Below, piece by piece: positions 27,084-35,994 of a stretch of 64,000 nucleotides of DNA. How positions within the stretch are numbered: position 1 is the stretch's first letter; the number at the start of each line of letters is the position of its first letter. The DNA is from Sphingomonas glacialis (GTDB lineage Bacteria; Pseudomonadota; Alphaproteobacteria; Sphingomonadales; Sphingomonadaceae), in assembly GCF_006439055.1 (NCBI RefSeq), contig NZ_RCZC01000004.1, positions 312,620 to 376,619 of the forward strand, read 5' to 3'. A program made the translations under genes and the position numbers. The notes below the pieces were generated by a model, which was given only the letters and a program-made list of their open reading frames with translations, did not search any database and was not told where the DNA came from.

Positions 27084-29975
27084 CTAAAGCTCTCGATTTT
27101 GGAGCAAATCGCGTTCAAGATCGCGCTGCATCTGACGCTCAAGCACCTGCTCGACCGATGGCTGTCGGTCGCGGCCAAGCCCAAGTTCTGGCGCGCTGCG
27201 CTCCAGCTCCATCCGCAATGCCGGATCATATCGCAGATCATTGATCATGATCCCCATGCGCTGCGCCACAGGGCCGTTCTGAGCCTCCCCGCGCTCGGCT
27301 GACAACGCCTGCCAGCGTTCCATGAACCGCCCTGCCCTGAGCGCCGGATCGGCGCGTACGCGGGCTTCCTCGTTCATCGCCCGTGCCGCGCTGCGCGTGT
27401 CGCCAGCTGCCGCGTCACGCGCAATCTTCGGATTGCGCTCGATTGCGGAGGTGAGGTCTTGCGCTCCCATAGAGCGCGCCTTGTCGAGCGCGTCGCCGGC
27501 ACGCGCGAGTGCGGTTGTCTGATGCGGTAGTACCGGCAGCCCTTTATCCCGCATGCTCGAAATATCGACAGAGGCACGCGCGTAGCGCTGGATCGCCTTT
27601 GTTTCGTTTAAGAGACTGGTGCTTTCGGGCACAGGCTCGGCAGGCACCGCCTCCTGCGGCTTTGGCCTGAATCCGGCGAACATGGAACGCGCCTTCCCCT
27701 CCACTGTCTCGACGAGCTCACGCACCCGCTCAGGGAATTTGATGTCGCGTCGGTCCGCGAAAGCCCGAACCGCTTCGTCGGGCTCGGCTGCATAGTCGCC
27801 TGCCATGTCCTTCGCCCGGTCGCGCGATAGCAGTGCCGCGAGCTTGGCGTCGCTCGCGAAATCGTCGCGACCGTAGTGGAGTTGCACCCCGTCACGGTGC
27901 CGCGATAGTGCGACATAGGCGGCGTGCCGGTCCATGCCTGGCGTGGCGAGCACGTGGCTGCGATCCACCGTCACGCCCTGCGACTTGTGGATGGTGGTGG
28001 CATAGCCGTGATCGACCGCCGCATAGTCCGCCACGTCGAACGTCACCTCCCGTCCGTCGTCCAGGCGCACGCCAAGCGCTACCGGTGATGCCTCAGTGAC
28101 CGTACCGAGCGTACCGTTCTTTACCCCCATTTCGCGCTCATTGCGCAGGAACATGATCCGGTCGCCGCTCGCGAACTGCCGCTCGCCGCGCTCCGCCTGC
28201 ACGGTTACGTCGTCTCCGAGATCACCCGATGCCCGCAGCCGCTCACGCGCCTCCTCGTTGAGGGACTGCACCTCGGCGTTGGTATGCGTCAGGATGATCC
28301 GGCTCTTATCGGGCTCCGCCTGGCGCTGCCGGTCCCACTTCCCGACCAGTACCGCCCGCGCCTGGCTGCGTGTGTCGCCACTGCGCACCATGTCATGGTC
28401 GCGGTACGCCTGAAGCGCCTCCCGCGTCTTGCCCGTAGCAAGCCAGCGGGTCGCGTCGCGCTGCCAGTCCGTCCGCTGGCGGCGGATCTCGGTGATCTCG
28501 GCTGCGCCGTGCGCTTGCGAAAGCGCACGAAAGGCCGCTCCCGCTTCGATCGCCTGCAGCTGCTCGGGGTCGCCGACCAGCACCACCTTGGCGCAGGCGT
28601 GCTCCGCGGCCGACAGCAACCGCTCCATCTGTCGCGTGCCGATCATGCCGGCCTCATCCACCACCAGCACATCGCGCGGACCCAGCTGCTCACGGTCACG
28701 CGCCCACGCATATTCGAGACTGGCGATCGTACGAGATCCGATACCCGATCCAGCCTCAAGGTTCTCGGCCGCTATGCCGGATAGCGCTGCACCCCGCACC
28801 GTGTAGCCAGCATCTTCCCACGCCTCGCGTGCGACCCCCAGCATCGCCGACTTGCCTGTGCCCGCGTAGCCAATGACGGACGCCAGACCACCGCGTTCGG
28901 TGATCCGTCCTAGCGCGCCGCGCTGCTCATCCGAAAGGCTAAGCCCCCTGCCCTCCGCTGTACCCAGCGCACGCTGGACATGGCTGCCGGCGACGAAGTG
29001 ATCTTTCGTTCCGGCAAGCCGGTTCGCGGCCTGCTCCAGTCGCGCCTCCGTCGCAATCATCTCGCGGCTGGTGAACCGCTCGTCACCGCGTCCATCCCTG
29101 CCGAGCGCAACCAATCTCGGCGACGCCTTGGTCGCGGCAATCACCGCGTCATACTGCGCCTTGCCGTCGGAATGCCGGAACGCAAACACCGCGAGATCGC
29201 GCTTGGTAAACGTCGCCTGCGTCCGTGTGATCGCGTCGAGCGCGACGCTCGGGTCAGCGATGATCTTCTCGCCGTTCTCGCGCGCGATGCGCACGTGATC
29301 CTCGAGCCGTTCGGTCTCCAGCCCCTGCGCTGGCCGCCGCGATGCGGCTGGGCCGATCTTGTGCTGTGGTTCGAGCGCAATGCCCTGCTCCGCGAAGCTG
29401 CGATGGTCGATCCGCGCATTGATGCCGAGTTCCGCCAGCCGCTCGTTGACGTGTGCGCCCCAGGCTTCGCGCCAATGCTGCAACAGCTCCGGGCGATTCC
29501 AGTCGCGGTCCTTCTTGCCAAACCCGTCCGGGCCCACCTCGCGCATTGCCAGCATGACGTGCGCGTGTGGCTTGGGACTGCCATCCTCGGCATGATCCCA
29601 ATGCACATTGAGATCAGCGACCATCCCGCGATAGACAAATTGCTGCTTTACGAAATCGCGAGCCAGCAAAACGCCCTGTTCGCGAGTCATCTCACGCGGG
29701 ATCGCGAACTCGACTTCGCGGGCGAGCTGCGCGTCCTTGCGTTTCTCGCCAGCCTCAACCTCATTCCACAAGGTTGTGCGGTCGGCCAGGCGCTCTGGCG
29801 CGTTTTCCGGCAGCATGATCTCCGAGTGCACCACACCGGTCTTGTTCGAGAAGTCGTGGTGTCGCCCGAGCCGCTCGTCGTACAGTTCGAGCGCGGCGCG
29901 ATAGGCAGCAGAGGCAACGGCGCTGGAGCCGTTGGCACGGCTGATGACCTTCGCGGAGAAGTGGTAGATCGCCAT
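27084..29975 (-). CDS. traA: TraA relaxase/helicase (MOBQ, Ti type)
   Basis: A 963-aa protein. The N-terminal MobA/MobL relaxase domain opens MAIYHFSAKVISRANGSSAV with the metal-binding PKPHAHVML (residues 135-142) and an early catalytic Tyr candidate. The TraI-like helicase part has Walker A GYAGTGKS (369-376), VLVDEAGMIGTRQM and a C-terminal SQGVTVDRSHVL/VALSRHRDGVQL motif. The start at 29975 is the family standard; the longer frame is rejected. It nicks oriT and unwinds the transferred strand. It is divergent from traC/traD with the likely oriT between, as on Agrobacterium Ti plasmids. Confidence 0.93.
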   Translation of the reverse strand: MAIYHFSAKVISRANGSSAVASAAYRAALELYDERLGRHHDFSNKTGVVHSEIMLPENAPERLADRTTLWNEVEAGEKRKDAQLAREVEFAIPREMTREQGVLLARDFVKQQFVYRGMVADLNVHWDHAEDGSPKPHAHVMLAMREVGPDGFGKKDRDWNRPELLQHWREAWGAHVNERLAELGINARIDHRSFAEQGIALEPQHKIGPAASRRPAQGLETERLEDHVRIARENGEKIIADPSVALDAITRTQATFTKRDLAVFAFRHSDGKAQYDAVIAATKASPRLVALGRDGRGDERFTSREMIATEARLEQAANRLAGTKDHFVAGSHVQRALGTAEGRGLSLSDEQRGALGRITERGGLASVIGYAGTGKSAMLGVAREAWEDAGYTVRGAALSGIAAENLEAGSGIGSRTIASLEYAWARDREQLGPRDVLVVDEAGMIGTRQMERLLSAAEHACAKVVLVGDPEQLQAIEAGAAFRALSQAHGAAEITEIRRQRTDWQRDATRWLATGKTREALQAYRDHDMVRSGDTRSQARAVLVGKWDRQRQAEPDKSRIILTHTNAEVQSLNEEARERLRASGDLGDDVTVQAERGERQFASGDRIMFLRNEREMGVKNGTLGTVTEASPVALGVRLDDGREVTFDVADYAAVDHGYATTIHKSQGVTVDRSHVLATPGMDRHAAYVALSRHRDGVQLHYGRDDFASDAKLAALLSRDRAKDMAGDYAAEPDEAVRAFADRRDIKFPERVRELVETVEGKARSMFAGFRPKPQEAVPAEPVPESTSLLNETKAIQRYARASVDISSMRDKGLPVLPHQTTALARAGDALDKARSMGAQDLTSAIERNPKIARDAAAGDTRSAARAMNEEARVRADPALRAGRFMERWQALSAERGEAQNGPVAQRMGIMINDLRYDPALRMELERSAPELGLGRDRQPSVEQVLERQMQRDLERDLLQNREL

Positions 29976-30150
29976 CGCGAAACGCAAACTACCATTTTCT
30001 GCGCACATCGGCAACGATGTATAAGCGCGCACTCACAATCTGCTTCGCGCTTGCTTGTGACTTCACTCCATATTCAGTGTTTTTTCTGAAGTCGACTTAT
30101 GAGACCCTCACCTACCGACGACATGTTTGATCAAACGAGGAGTTCGGTTG
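29976..30150. other. candidate oriT region between traA and traC
   Basis: The 175-bp divergent intergenic region holds two interlocked inverted repeats: AAGCGCG (30023-30029) with CGCGCTT (30046-30052), and TCACAA (30033-30038) with TTGTGA (30055-30060). Ti-type oriT lies in exactly this place. The sequence ATAAGCGCGC vaguely resembles MOBQ nic regions; the nick site was not identified. Confidence 0.6.
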
Positions 30151-30480
30151 ATGCGCAAGGTCCGGGACTATGATGCTGAGCTGAAAGCGCTTGGCGACAA
30201 GGCAAAAGCCCTGAAGGCACGAAAGGTCGAGCAGCACGGCCAACTTGTTGCCATGACCGGCGCCGATGCGCTCGATGTTGAGATGCTTGCAGGCGTACTA
30301 CTTGATGCAGTGGCTGCCAGCGATACGGATACAAAGGAGGCGTGGCGCGTGAAGGGCATCGACTTCTTTCAGCGACGCGGGCGCAAGTCTGGGAAAACGG
30401 CTCCGGGCGACATCATCGCTGCAGCGACGGCTACGGATAACGACGCTGCGGGCGGAAGCAACAGCCAGGCGGACGGATAA
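30151..30480 (+). CDS. traC: TraC-like conjugal transfer protein (Ti type)
   Basis: A 109-aa protein starting MRKVRDYDAELKALGDKAKAL, a Lys/Ala-rich helical N-terminus typical of the small TraC relaxosome accessory protein of Ti plasmids, then WRVKGIDFFQRRGRKSG. GAGGAG lies upstream of the ATG at 30151, which is preferred over an ATG 8 codons earlier. It is adjacent to oriT and upstream of traD, so probably binds oriT DNA and aids TraA. Confidence 0.75.
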   Translation: MRKVRDYDAELKALGDKAKALKARKVEQHGQLVAMTGADALDVEMLAGVLLDAVAASDTDTKEAWRVKGIDFFQRRGRKSGKTAPGDIIAAATATDNDAAGGSNSQADG

Positions 30481-30493
30481 CCGGAGCTGGGTC

Positions 30494-30712
30494 GTGGCAC
30501 GTCGCGAACGCACCCGTCACCTGATCGAGCTTGGTGGACTTGTGCAGAAGTCTGGCTTGGTTGATCTCACCGAGGATGATCGCGCCACCCTCTACGGCGC
30601 TATGCTCGACCTGGCGGCACGGGCGCAGCAGGACAGCGATGTTCTCACCTTGTGGAAGCGGCGTGGCAAACGCGCGTTTGAGGCAGAGGCTGACGCGCTG
30701 ATCGAGACATGA
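30494..30712 (+). CDS. traD: TraD-like small conjugal transfer protein (Ti type)
   Basis: A 72-aa protein with GTG start, GGAG 8 nt upstream. It matches the small Ti-type TraD: RTRHLIELGGLVQKSGLVDL and ATLYGAMLDLA, then WKRRGKRAFEAE. It is an accessory of the relaxosome and unrelated to the large F-type TraD coupling ATPase. Second gene of the traC operon. Confidence 0.85.
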   Translation: MARRERTRHLIELGGLVQKSGLVDLTEDDRATLYGAMLDLAARAQQDSDVLTLWKRRGKRAFEAEADALIET

Positions 30713-30933
30713 CCTACGTCGTGGCATCCAATCAGCTTGCCCGCCCAACCGGGCCGCATGCCAGCGTGACGCCGGTGATGAACGATGCAGCGCGGATTCA
30801 GCGTCAAGTCCGGGCTGGGGAACGCTGCACAAATGATGATCGCGACCAAGTGATGCCGCTGTGGCGACGACGCAAAGGGTACGGTTTCGCTATTGCCGAG
30901 GCGAACCCTTTGTCAGCATGGCCTCAGCAATGA
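30709..30933 (+). CDS. possible small protein after traD
   Basis: A 74-codon frame whose ATG overlaps the traD stop (ATGA). The coding character is weak and it overlaps the start of the DUF6771-like frame. Kept only because of the coupling geometry. Confidence 0.25.
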   Translation: MTYVVASNQLARPTGPHASVTPVMNDAARIQRQVRAGERCTNDDRDQVMPLWRRRKGYGFAIAEANPLSAWPQQ

Positions 30934-31091
30934 ACGACACGATTCAAGCGACGATCACTGCGGTCGTCACCCATGCGCCCGAATGGATTCGCCACGATCT
31001 CGTTTCGAAAGAACCAGCCGCGCGCAAACGCGCTGAAGAAACGCTCGCCGCGATGATCGCGAGCGCACTGGCCACGACGAGCAACATGTAA
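30918..31091 (+). CDS. DUF6771-like small protein
   Basis: A 57-aa protein (ATG 30918; 30930 is also possible) with TVVTHAPEWIRHDL-like and RAEETLAAMIASAL segments that match DUF6771, a small conserved protein of sphingomonad plasmids. Function unknown. It converges with the nucleotidyltransferase-HEPN gene 6 bp downstream. Confidence 0.65.
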   Translation: MASAMNDTIQATITAVVTHAPEWIRHDLVSKEPAARKRAEETLAAMIASALATTSNM

Positions 31092-31096
31092 CCAAG

Positions 31097-32020
31097 CTAC
31101 GCCGCCGCGCGGCGCTCGAGCGCCGCGATATGCTCGGCGCAAATTACCTCAACGACGTGGCCGAGCGCTTCGACGCGCTCGCCGAGCCACGCCAGTTCGC
31201 CTTCGCTGATCTGGTAATGTTTCGAGTAGCGCGCTTTCACATAGGCCTCTTTAAGCTTTTCGAACCGCGCGCGATCCACCTTCGCCTCACGCGGCCAGAC
31301 CTCGATCAGGCGCGGGTCGATGCGCTCGGCCTGCGTGCGCAAGAAGCCGAGATTGTGCACGTGTGGCGTGTAGAAGGTGCAGACCAGCAAGACGCAGTGA
31401 TAGAAACGTTCGGTTGCTTGGTGCATGAGAAACGCGGCATCCTTTAGCCGCTCCTGTGTCAAACTGAACTTCGCCGTTTCAAACATTCCCTGCCCGGCCG
31501 GCAACCACTCTTCAAAATACTCGCGCGCCATCGCCAGCGCTTGGGCCGGCGTCTTTGGCTTGGGCTCAGGCAGGTCCGTGTCGTCGCTCTGATAGAGAGC
31601 GATACCGTCACGCGCGATGTCGATGAAGAAATAGCGCCCGTCGGAGAGACCGGCGGTCACCTCCTGCAGCGTGTGGACGATGAAATTAACCGGCGTGCGC
31701 AGCGTGCCCGTGATCGCCAGTTCGCGGTTGAGTGTGTCTTCGGCGGTCGCCCAGAACTCGACGCGGTCGGTGAGCTTTTCGTGGTTTACGATCACCAGCA
31801 GATCGAAGTCGGATTGATAGCCCTTGCCGGTGTGAGGCTCATCGACCCAGCCGCCCCGCGCGTAGCTCCCATAGAGGATCACCTTGAGGATACGCGCCTG
31901 CTTCTTCCAGTCTGACGTCGCGATCGCGGTTGCGTCGCCAAACTGCTCGAACAGAATTCGCACGACGCGTTCGAGCTCGCGCTGCTTGGCCGCCGGCAGA
32001 TGGTCGAGGCTGGTCTTCAT
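31097..32020 (-). CDS. nucleotidyltransferase-HEPN fusion protein, copy 1
   Basis: A 307-aa protein. The N-terminal nucleotidyltransferase domain has LYGSYARGGWVDEP followed by DFDLLVIV (metal-binding acidic pair) at about residues 50-77; the C-terminal HEPN domain spans about 165-290 (ATERFYHCVLLV, ARYSKHYQI). NT and HEPN domains form toxin-antitoxin or RNA-modifying pairs when on separate genes; here they are fused. A close relative is at 62645-63541. Both carry the R-Y-S pattern of the HEPN helix, so the active site looks conserved. Role in defence or plasmid stability is inferred. Confidence 0.82.
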   Translation of the reverse strand: MKTSLDHLPAAKQRELERVVRILFEQFGDATAIATSDWKKQARILKVILYGSYARGGWVDEPHTGKGYQSDFDLLVIVNHEKLTDRVEFWATAEDTLNRELAITGTLRTPVNFIVHTLQEVTAGLSDGRYFFIDIARDGIALYQSDDTDLPEPKPKTPAQALAMAREYFEEWLPAGQGMFETAKFSLTQERLKDAAFLMHQATERFYHCVLLVCTFYTPHVHNLGFLRTQAERIDPRLIEVWPREAKVDRARFEKLKEAYVKARYSKHYQISEGELAWLGERVEALGHVVEVICAEHIAALERRAAA

Positions 32021-32089
32021 GATGCCCCGATACTAGCGCCACCGGGGGCGTTGGGACAGCCTCGCCGGCTCGCCGGCGAGGCTAAAAAT

Positions 32090-32362
32090 TCAACGGCCCA
32101 GCACTCTTGCGATACGTCGCGCAGACCGCCGCCACCATGGCGGCGGTCTGCGTGCTTCCAATGCGTCGTCTATCGCATGAAGGGCTGCTGCGAACTCGCG
32201 CTCGATACGCTCGACGCTGATCCCTGTGACCTCGGCGATGTCGGGATAGGACATCGCGTCTAGCCGCACTGCCAAAAAGATCTCGCGCCGTACGACCGGC
32301 ATCCGCCGCAGGCTTCGTTCCAGTCGCCGGAGCTGTTCGGCTTCGCTGGGCGTGCCCGACAT
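32090..32362 (-). CDS. sigma-70 region 4-like small regulator
   Basis: A 90-aa protein with an HTH of sigma-70 region 4.2 type: LRRMPVVRREIFLAVRLDAMSYPDIAEVTGISVERIE. It lacks region 2, so it cannot act as a full sigma factor; it may be an anti-sigma partner or a DNA-binding regulator. The ATG at 32362 overlaps the ardC stop (TGATG), so translation is coupled. Confidence 0.7.
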   Translation of the reverse strand: MSGTPSEAEQLRRLERSLRRMPVVRREIFLAVRLDAMSYPDIAEVTGISVERIEREFAAALHAIDDALEARRPPPWWRRSARRIARVLGR

Positions 32363-33255
32363 CACACCGCCTCCGGCCCAAAGGCGAGCAGATAATCAGC
32401 GGCCTTGCTAGCAGCACTCGCTGCGCGGAAGATCGCCTTCTCGTCCTCGCGCAGTACCGCCAGCCAGCTGCCGATATAGTCGGCGTGACGCACGGTCGGT
32501 TGAATGCTAAGCGACGCACACGCAAACGCACTGGTCATTTCGGCGATCAGCTCTTCGCGCGCGTAATCCGGGCTGCCGAACGCCCCGCGCTGGTTACGGC
32601 CCAGACGGCTGCCATGGCCACTCCAGTGACCGAGCTCGTGGAGCGCGGTGCGGTGCCAGTTGATCGGCTCTGCAAAGGCTGACGGCGGCGGCACCACGAT
32701 GAAGTCACCGCTCGGCGCATAATAGGCCTTGTCGCCACCGATGCGGATGTCCGCACCGCTCGCGTCGATCAGCGCTTCCATCTGCGGCAGGATCTCGATC
32801 TCGGCGGGCTGCACGGGCGCAGCGGTCAGTGCCTCAGGCAGCCCCTCCCACTGATCGACATTGAACACGGTGAAGCGCTTGAGAAATGTAATCTGCCGCG
32901 CATCGCGATCCTCATCGACCGCTCGTGCTTTCTCGCGCTTGGGCGTGAAGCGATCGGCGTAACAGACGACCGTCCCTTTCTCACCACGCCGGACGTTGCC
33001 CCCAGCCGCCTGCGCCTGGGCGTAGGTCAGCCAGCGTTGCGAGGCGTAGCCGCCCGCCACCACCGCCGCCCACAGAATCAGCACGTTGATCCCGGAGTAA
33101 CGCCGCCCGGTCCCGGCATTATGCGGCATCATGCACCCACACGCCGCGCTGTCCCACGGCTGTACCCACGGCAGCCGCCCCGCCTCCAGCTCCGCAATCA
33201 CCCGCGCCGTCACCTCGCCGTAGAGGCTGGTACGGTTGGTCTCGACCTTCTTCAT
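32362..33255 (-). CDS. ardC: ArdC-like antirestriction protein
   Basis: A 297-aa protein. The N-terminal ssDNA-binding domain includes ELEAGRLPWVQPWD, RYSGINVLILW and RGEKGTVVCYADRF; the C-terminal zincin-type metallopeptidase domain has HELGHWSGH (HExxH-like, with H-E-x-x-H) and EELIAEMTSAF. ArdC proteins protect incoming plasmid ssDNA from restriction. GAAGGAG lies 8 nt before the ATG at 33255. Sits about 3 kb from the oriT candidate, in the probable leading region, and is preceded by a long hairpin (33293-33440). A truncated second ArdC is at 40963-41260. Confidence 0.9.
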   Translation of the reverse strand: MKKVETNRTSLYGEVTARVIAELEAGRLPWVQPWDSAACGCMMPHNAGTGRRYSGINVLILWAAVVAGGYASQRWLTYAQAQAAGGNVRRGEKGTVVCYADRFTPKREKARAVDEDRDARQITFLKRFTVFNVDQWEGLPEALTAAPVQPAEIEILPQMEALIDASGADIRIGGDKAYYAPSGDFIVVPPPSAFAEPINWHRTALHELGHWSGHGSRLGRNQRGAFGSPDYAREELIAEMTSAFACASLSIQPTVRHADYIGSWLAVLREDEKAIFRAASAASKAADYLLAFGPEAV

Positions 33256-33292
33256 GATCTTCACTCCTTCAACACCGCAGCCGGCGCCGGAA

Positions 33293-33440
33293 TGGCGGGG
33301 GAGCGGCAGGAGCGGACCGACAGGCCCGTCGGCAGAGGCAGGCAGCACCCGAAGGGCCGAAACGGCAGTCGAGGACCTGAGCGCAGATCAGGTTGCGGCC
33401 TGCCGCGACGGGCCTAAAGGGCAGCGACGCTCCCCCGCCA
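33293..33440. promoter_or_regulatory. nested inverted-repeat structure upstream of ardC
   Basis: Outer arms of 13 bp (33293-33305 and 33428-33440, TGGCGGGGGAGCG), inner arms of 10 bp (33322-33331 and 33406-33415, AGGCCCGTCG) and a central hairpin ACCTGA/TCAGGT (33375-33393) nest in register. It begins 38 bp upstream of ardC. It resembles single-strand promoters (Frpo/ssi) that drive early genes on transferred strands. Confidence 0.5.
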
Positions 33441-33632
33441 GTCTGACGCCGGAGGCGCAACGCCATCGCGTAAAGCGCGATGACCTTATGCCGCGCCTGC
33501 GCGGCATGCCCGGCCAGGGATCGTTACGGCTTTGCCGACGAGACGCCGTAGGCGGCTCGGTGGCGCGTCAGCGCCATAGAGCCCGACCGCGCCGTTGGCG
33601 CGGGGACGCACAACTGGCGGGACTCTGTTGCC

Positions 33633-34157
33633 TTATCGGTGCCCCACTATGCCTTGAGATATCATCATTGGCTCGCCGATCTTCTCAGTACGCGTGCGGA
33701 GACGGTCGCTAAGCGTATCGGCGCGATCTGGATCGTCGCCCTGTTCAGGTCGGCCCCGGCTCTTCTCGATCAGCTCGCGGATCCGGGTCTCAACATCGGC
33801 GGACGGGGCGTTCGTGCCCGCCTTTTTATCAAGTAAGACCTTCGACTGTGCCTCGGCAGCGCTGAGTTTTTCGCGCAGCGCCATAAGCCGGTAGATGCCA
33901 GTATCAGCGCGCGATGCCGAGATGTCAGGGAGACGAACGGGTGTTTGGACGGGCCCGGACACGACCGGCTCCCCGTCTTTCTCTTTGGCGACGCGCATCG
34001 CTCTAACTGAGTTTGGCTCGGGCGACGGCATCGTCGCGACAAACCTTTCCAGACTCCTCGCAACAAGCTGCTCGGCAGCAGAGGGCGACGCTGACAGTTC
34101 AGTAATCGAGCGAGTGTATGGAAATCGGGAAGTCGGCGACGCCGTAAGGCGATCCAT
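33633..34157 (-). CDS. hypothetical protein, possibly part of a decayed region
   Basis: A 174-codon frame. The second half (LMALREKLSAAEAQSKVLLDKK, VETRIRELIEKSRGR, then Asp/Arg-rich) looks helical and coding-like; the first half is less so and overlaps the end of the PAS pseudogene. An internal start near residue 43 is possible. No family. Confidence 0.3.
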   Translation of the reverse strand: MDRLTASPTSRFPYTRSITELSASPSAAEQLVARSLERFVATMPSPEPNSVRAMRVAKEKDGEPVVSGPVQTPVRLPDISASRADTGIYRLMALREKLSAAEAQSKVLLDKKAGTNAPSADVETRIRELIEKSRGRPEQGDDPDRADTLSDRLRTRTEKIGEPMMISQGIVGHR

Positions 34158-34801
34158 CGGGGTGATGATGGTGGACGATGTCGCGCAGCTTGCGACCGAT
34201 TGCGTCGTCTTCCCGCGCGAAGCCCATCATGCGCACGAACGCGGCGTTGCACAGTGTCGAGACGCCGTCGGTGTCGACCGCATAAAAGCCCTCGATCATG
34301 GAATCGCGGTCGAGACGGATATTCCGCTGGCTGCCGCGCAGCGCCGCTGTCGCCAACTTCTGCTCGGAGCGATCGCGAAGCACGTTCACAAAGCCGATGG
34401 CTTCCCCTCCATCATCGCGGAGCACTGTCAACTGTCAGTGGGCCAAGGAGCGCTCTCCGTTGTTGCGGACATGCTAGCCCTCGTCGTTGCCCACGCCAGT
34501 CGACAGTGCCGCGCGCATTTCGATTTCAGGCCAAGCGATCGCCGTGTCTTCGTCCGTGAAGATGCGGGCGACGGGCTGGCGGGCATCTCGTCCTCATCCA
34601 CTCGAGGATCAGCCGTGCCCCCTCGTTACAGGCGATCACCCTGCCCTGCCCGTCGGTCGCGATGATCGCAAAGTCAGTCGCGTAGTCTTTGATCCAGCGA
34701 TGATGGGCATTGGTCGCCAACGCACATCCGGGACCTCGAAAGGGACGGTCATTCACGTGGATCAACTGGAATGTGTCGTCGCGCCAGCTTTCGATGAGCA
34801 C
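34099..34801 (-). pseudogene. PAS-domain sensor protein, multiply frameshifted
   Basis: Three frames together rebuild a PAS protein. 34801-34590 carries DYATDFAIIATDGQGRVIACN; a frameshift follows, then ARIFTDEDTAIAWPEIEMRA in another frame to a TAG; then HVRNNGERSLAH, an in-frame TGA where Trp would be expected, and LTVLRDDGGEAIGFVNVLRD continuing into a second PAS (DRDSMIEGFYAVDTDG, HHHHPDGSPYGVADFPI). It ends at 34099 without a kinase domain. The gene is clearly dead and 3'-truncated. Confidence 0.75.
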
Positions 34802-34886
34802 GGCGCGCCGTCCGCGGTCAAAATTGCCTAATGTGCGTTAAACTGGCGCAGACGAGGGCAGAAGAGCGGCCCCTCCCCCGCCCCGA

Positions 34887-35237
34887 CTACCGGGTTTTGC
34901 CAGCCAACTCTCGCTCGTAGAGCAGTAGGGTCGCATCCGCCACGACGTCTGCAAGCACGCGTTTGCGCGTCGGATCGGCGTCACGAAGCGCGTAGAGCCG
35001 CGCAGCGGTCTCTGGATCTACCCGCACATTGATAGCGATGTTGCGATTACCTGACGCCCGCGGAGGACGCTGGAATGCCCCAGGCTGCGGCGCTTCCAAT
35101 GGGATCGGTGCCGCTGCCGCGGGGACGCTCGGACGGGATGGAAAGCCCGCTCCGTCGCTGATTTCCCGCAGCCTGGCCGGATCCTTGCTCGGCGGCGTCT
35201 CATCGAACTCGGATAGATCGAGCCTAGTCCTGGTCAT
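34887..35237 (-). CDS. ribbon-helix-helix partition partner of ParA
   Basis: A 116-aa protein with a disordered N-terminus (residues 1-65, Pro/Ala-rich) and a C-terminal RHH fold: RNIAINVRVDPETAARLYAL, then RKRVLADVVADATLLLYE. Its ATG overlaps the parA stop (ATGA), so it is the second gene of the parA operon. By analogy with ParG, omega or ParR-type centromere-binding proteins, it should bind the 11-bp repeats upstream of parA. The exact family is uncertain. Confidence 0.75.
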   Translation of the reverse strand: MTRTRLDLSEFDETPPSKDPARLREISDGAGFPSRPSVPAAAAPIPLEAPQPGAFQRPPRASGNRNIAINVRVDPETAARLYALRDADPTRKRVLADVVADATLLLYERELAGKTR

Positions 35238-35920
35238 GCGGCTTCCCTCATGGCGCGAGCCTTACGTAGCCTGGCAATCACCGCTGCCGCAAAAGTCTCG
35301 GCGTTCTCAAGCGCTGCTTTCATATTCCCGACACCCTTGTCGTTGATCGTCCGCAGCGTGCCCCCCGCAGCGAACATCGCACGATAGGCTTCGCGATTGT
35401 AGATCATGACAGGAAGGACGGGAATTTCGGCATCGTTGAATTGCTCCGCGATATCCTTCTGATTGTTCGAGCGCAGCGCGGGTGGAATTTGGCTGAACAG
35501 GATAGCGTAATCAATCTCGGTTCTCGTTCCCCGCGCCGTTTGTTTGACGAGTTTGATAGCGCGAGCAGCTTGGGTGGCATCCAGATGTGACCCCTTGCAG
35601 GGGATTATCACGAGATCGCTCTGTGCGATTGCGAACGTGACTGTCGCGGTTGCAGCACCCTCAAGGTCGACGAGCGTAAAGCGTGCCTCGGACGCACCCC
35701 TCTCGATCTCGTCGATGATCGCGTTTTCATCACGGCACCCAACGACGGTGATGGCCTCAGGCCGTCCCGGCAGCAAAGCCCATTCAACCAAAGGCAGGTT
35801 TGGGTCGGCATCAATAAGACGAACGGTGCCCCCCGCGTCGGCAAGCTCTCCCGCGAGCAACAACGTCGCGGTGGTCTTCCCCACCCCACCTTTCGGCGAC
35901 ACGAAGCTGATAACTGGCAT
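35234..35920 (-). CDS. parA: ParA/MinD-type partition ATPase
   Basis: A 228-aa Walker-type ATPase lacking an N-terminal HTH (ParA type Ib/VirC1-like size). It opens MPVISFVSPKGGVGKTT (deviant Walker A), with LIDADPNLPLVEWA and FTLVDLEGAA (Walker B region). GGGGAG lies just before the ATG at 35920. With the RHH protein and repeats upstream it forms a partition operon for plasmid segregation. Confidence 0.9.
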   Translation of the reverse strand: MPVISFVSPKGGVGKTTATLLLAGELADAGGTVRLIDADPNLPLVEWALLPGRPEAITVVGCRDENAIIDEIERGASEARFTLVDLEGAATATVTFAIAQSDLVIIPCKGSHLDATQAARAIKLVKQTARGTRTEIDYAILFSQIPPALRSNNQKDIAEQFNDAEIPVLPVMIYNREAYRAMFAAGGTLRTINDKGVGNMKAALENAETFAAAVIARLRKARAMREAA

Positions 35921-35994
35921 ATTGCTCCCCGCTCGCGACCGGATTTCTACCACGTAGCAACGTACGGCCAGACGGCGTGCATATCACAACATTT

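Noticed and set aside
28980..30089. 369-codon plus-strand ORF over traA
   Set aside because: Shadow of the relaxase reading frame.
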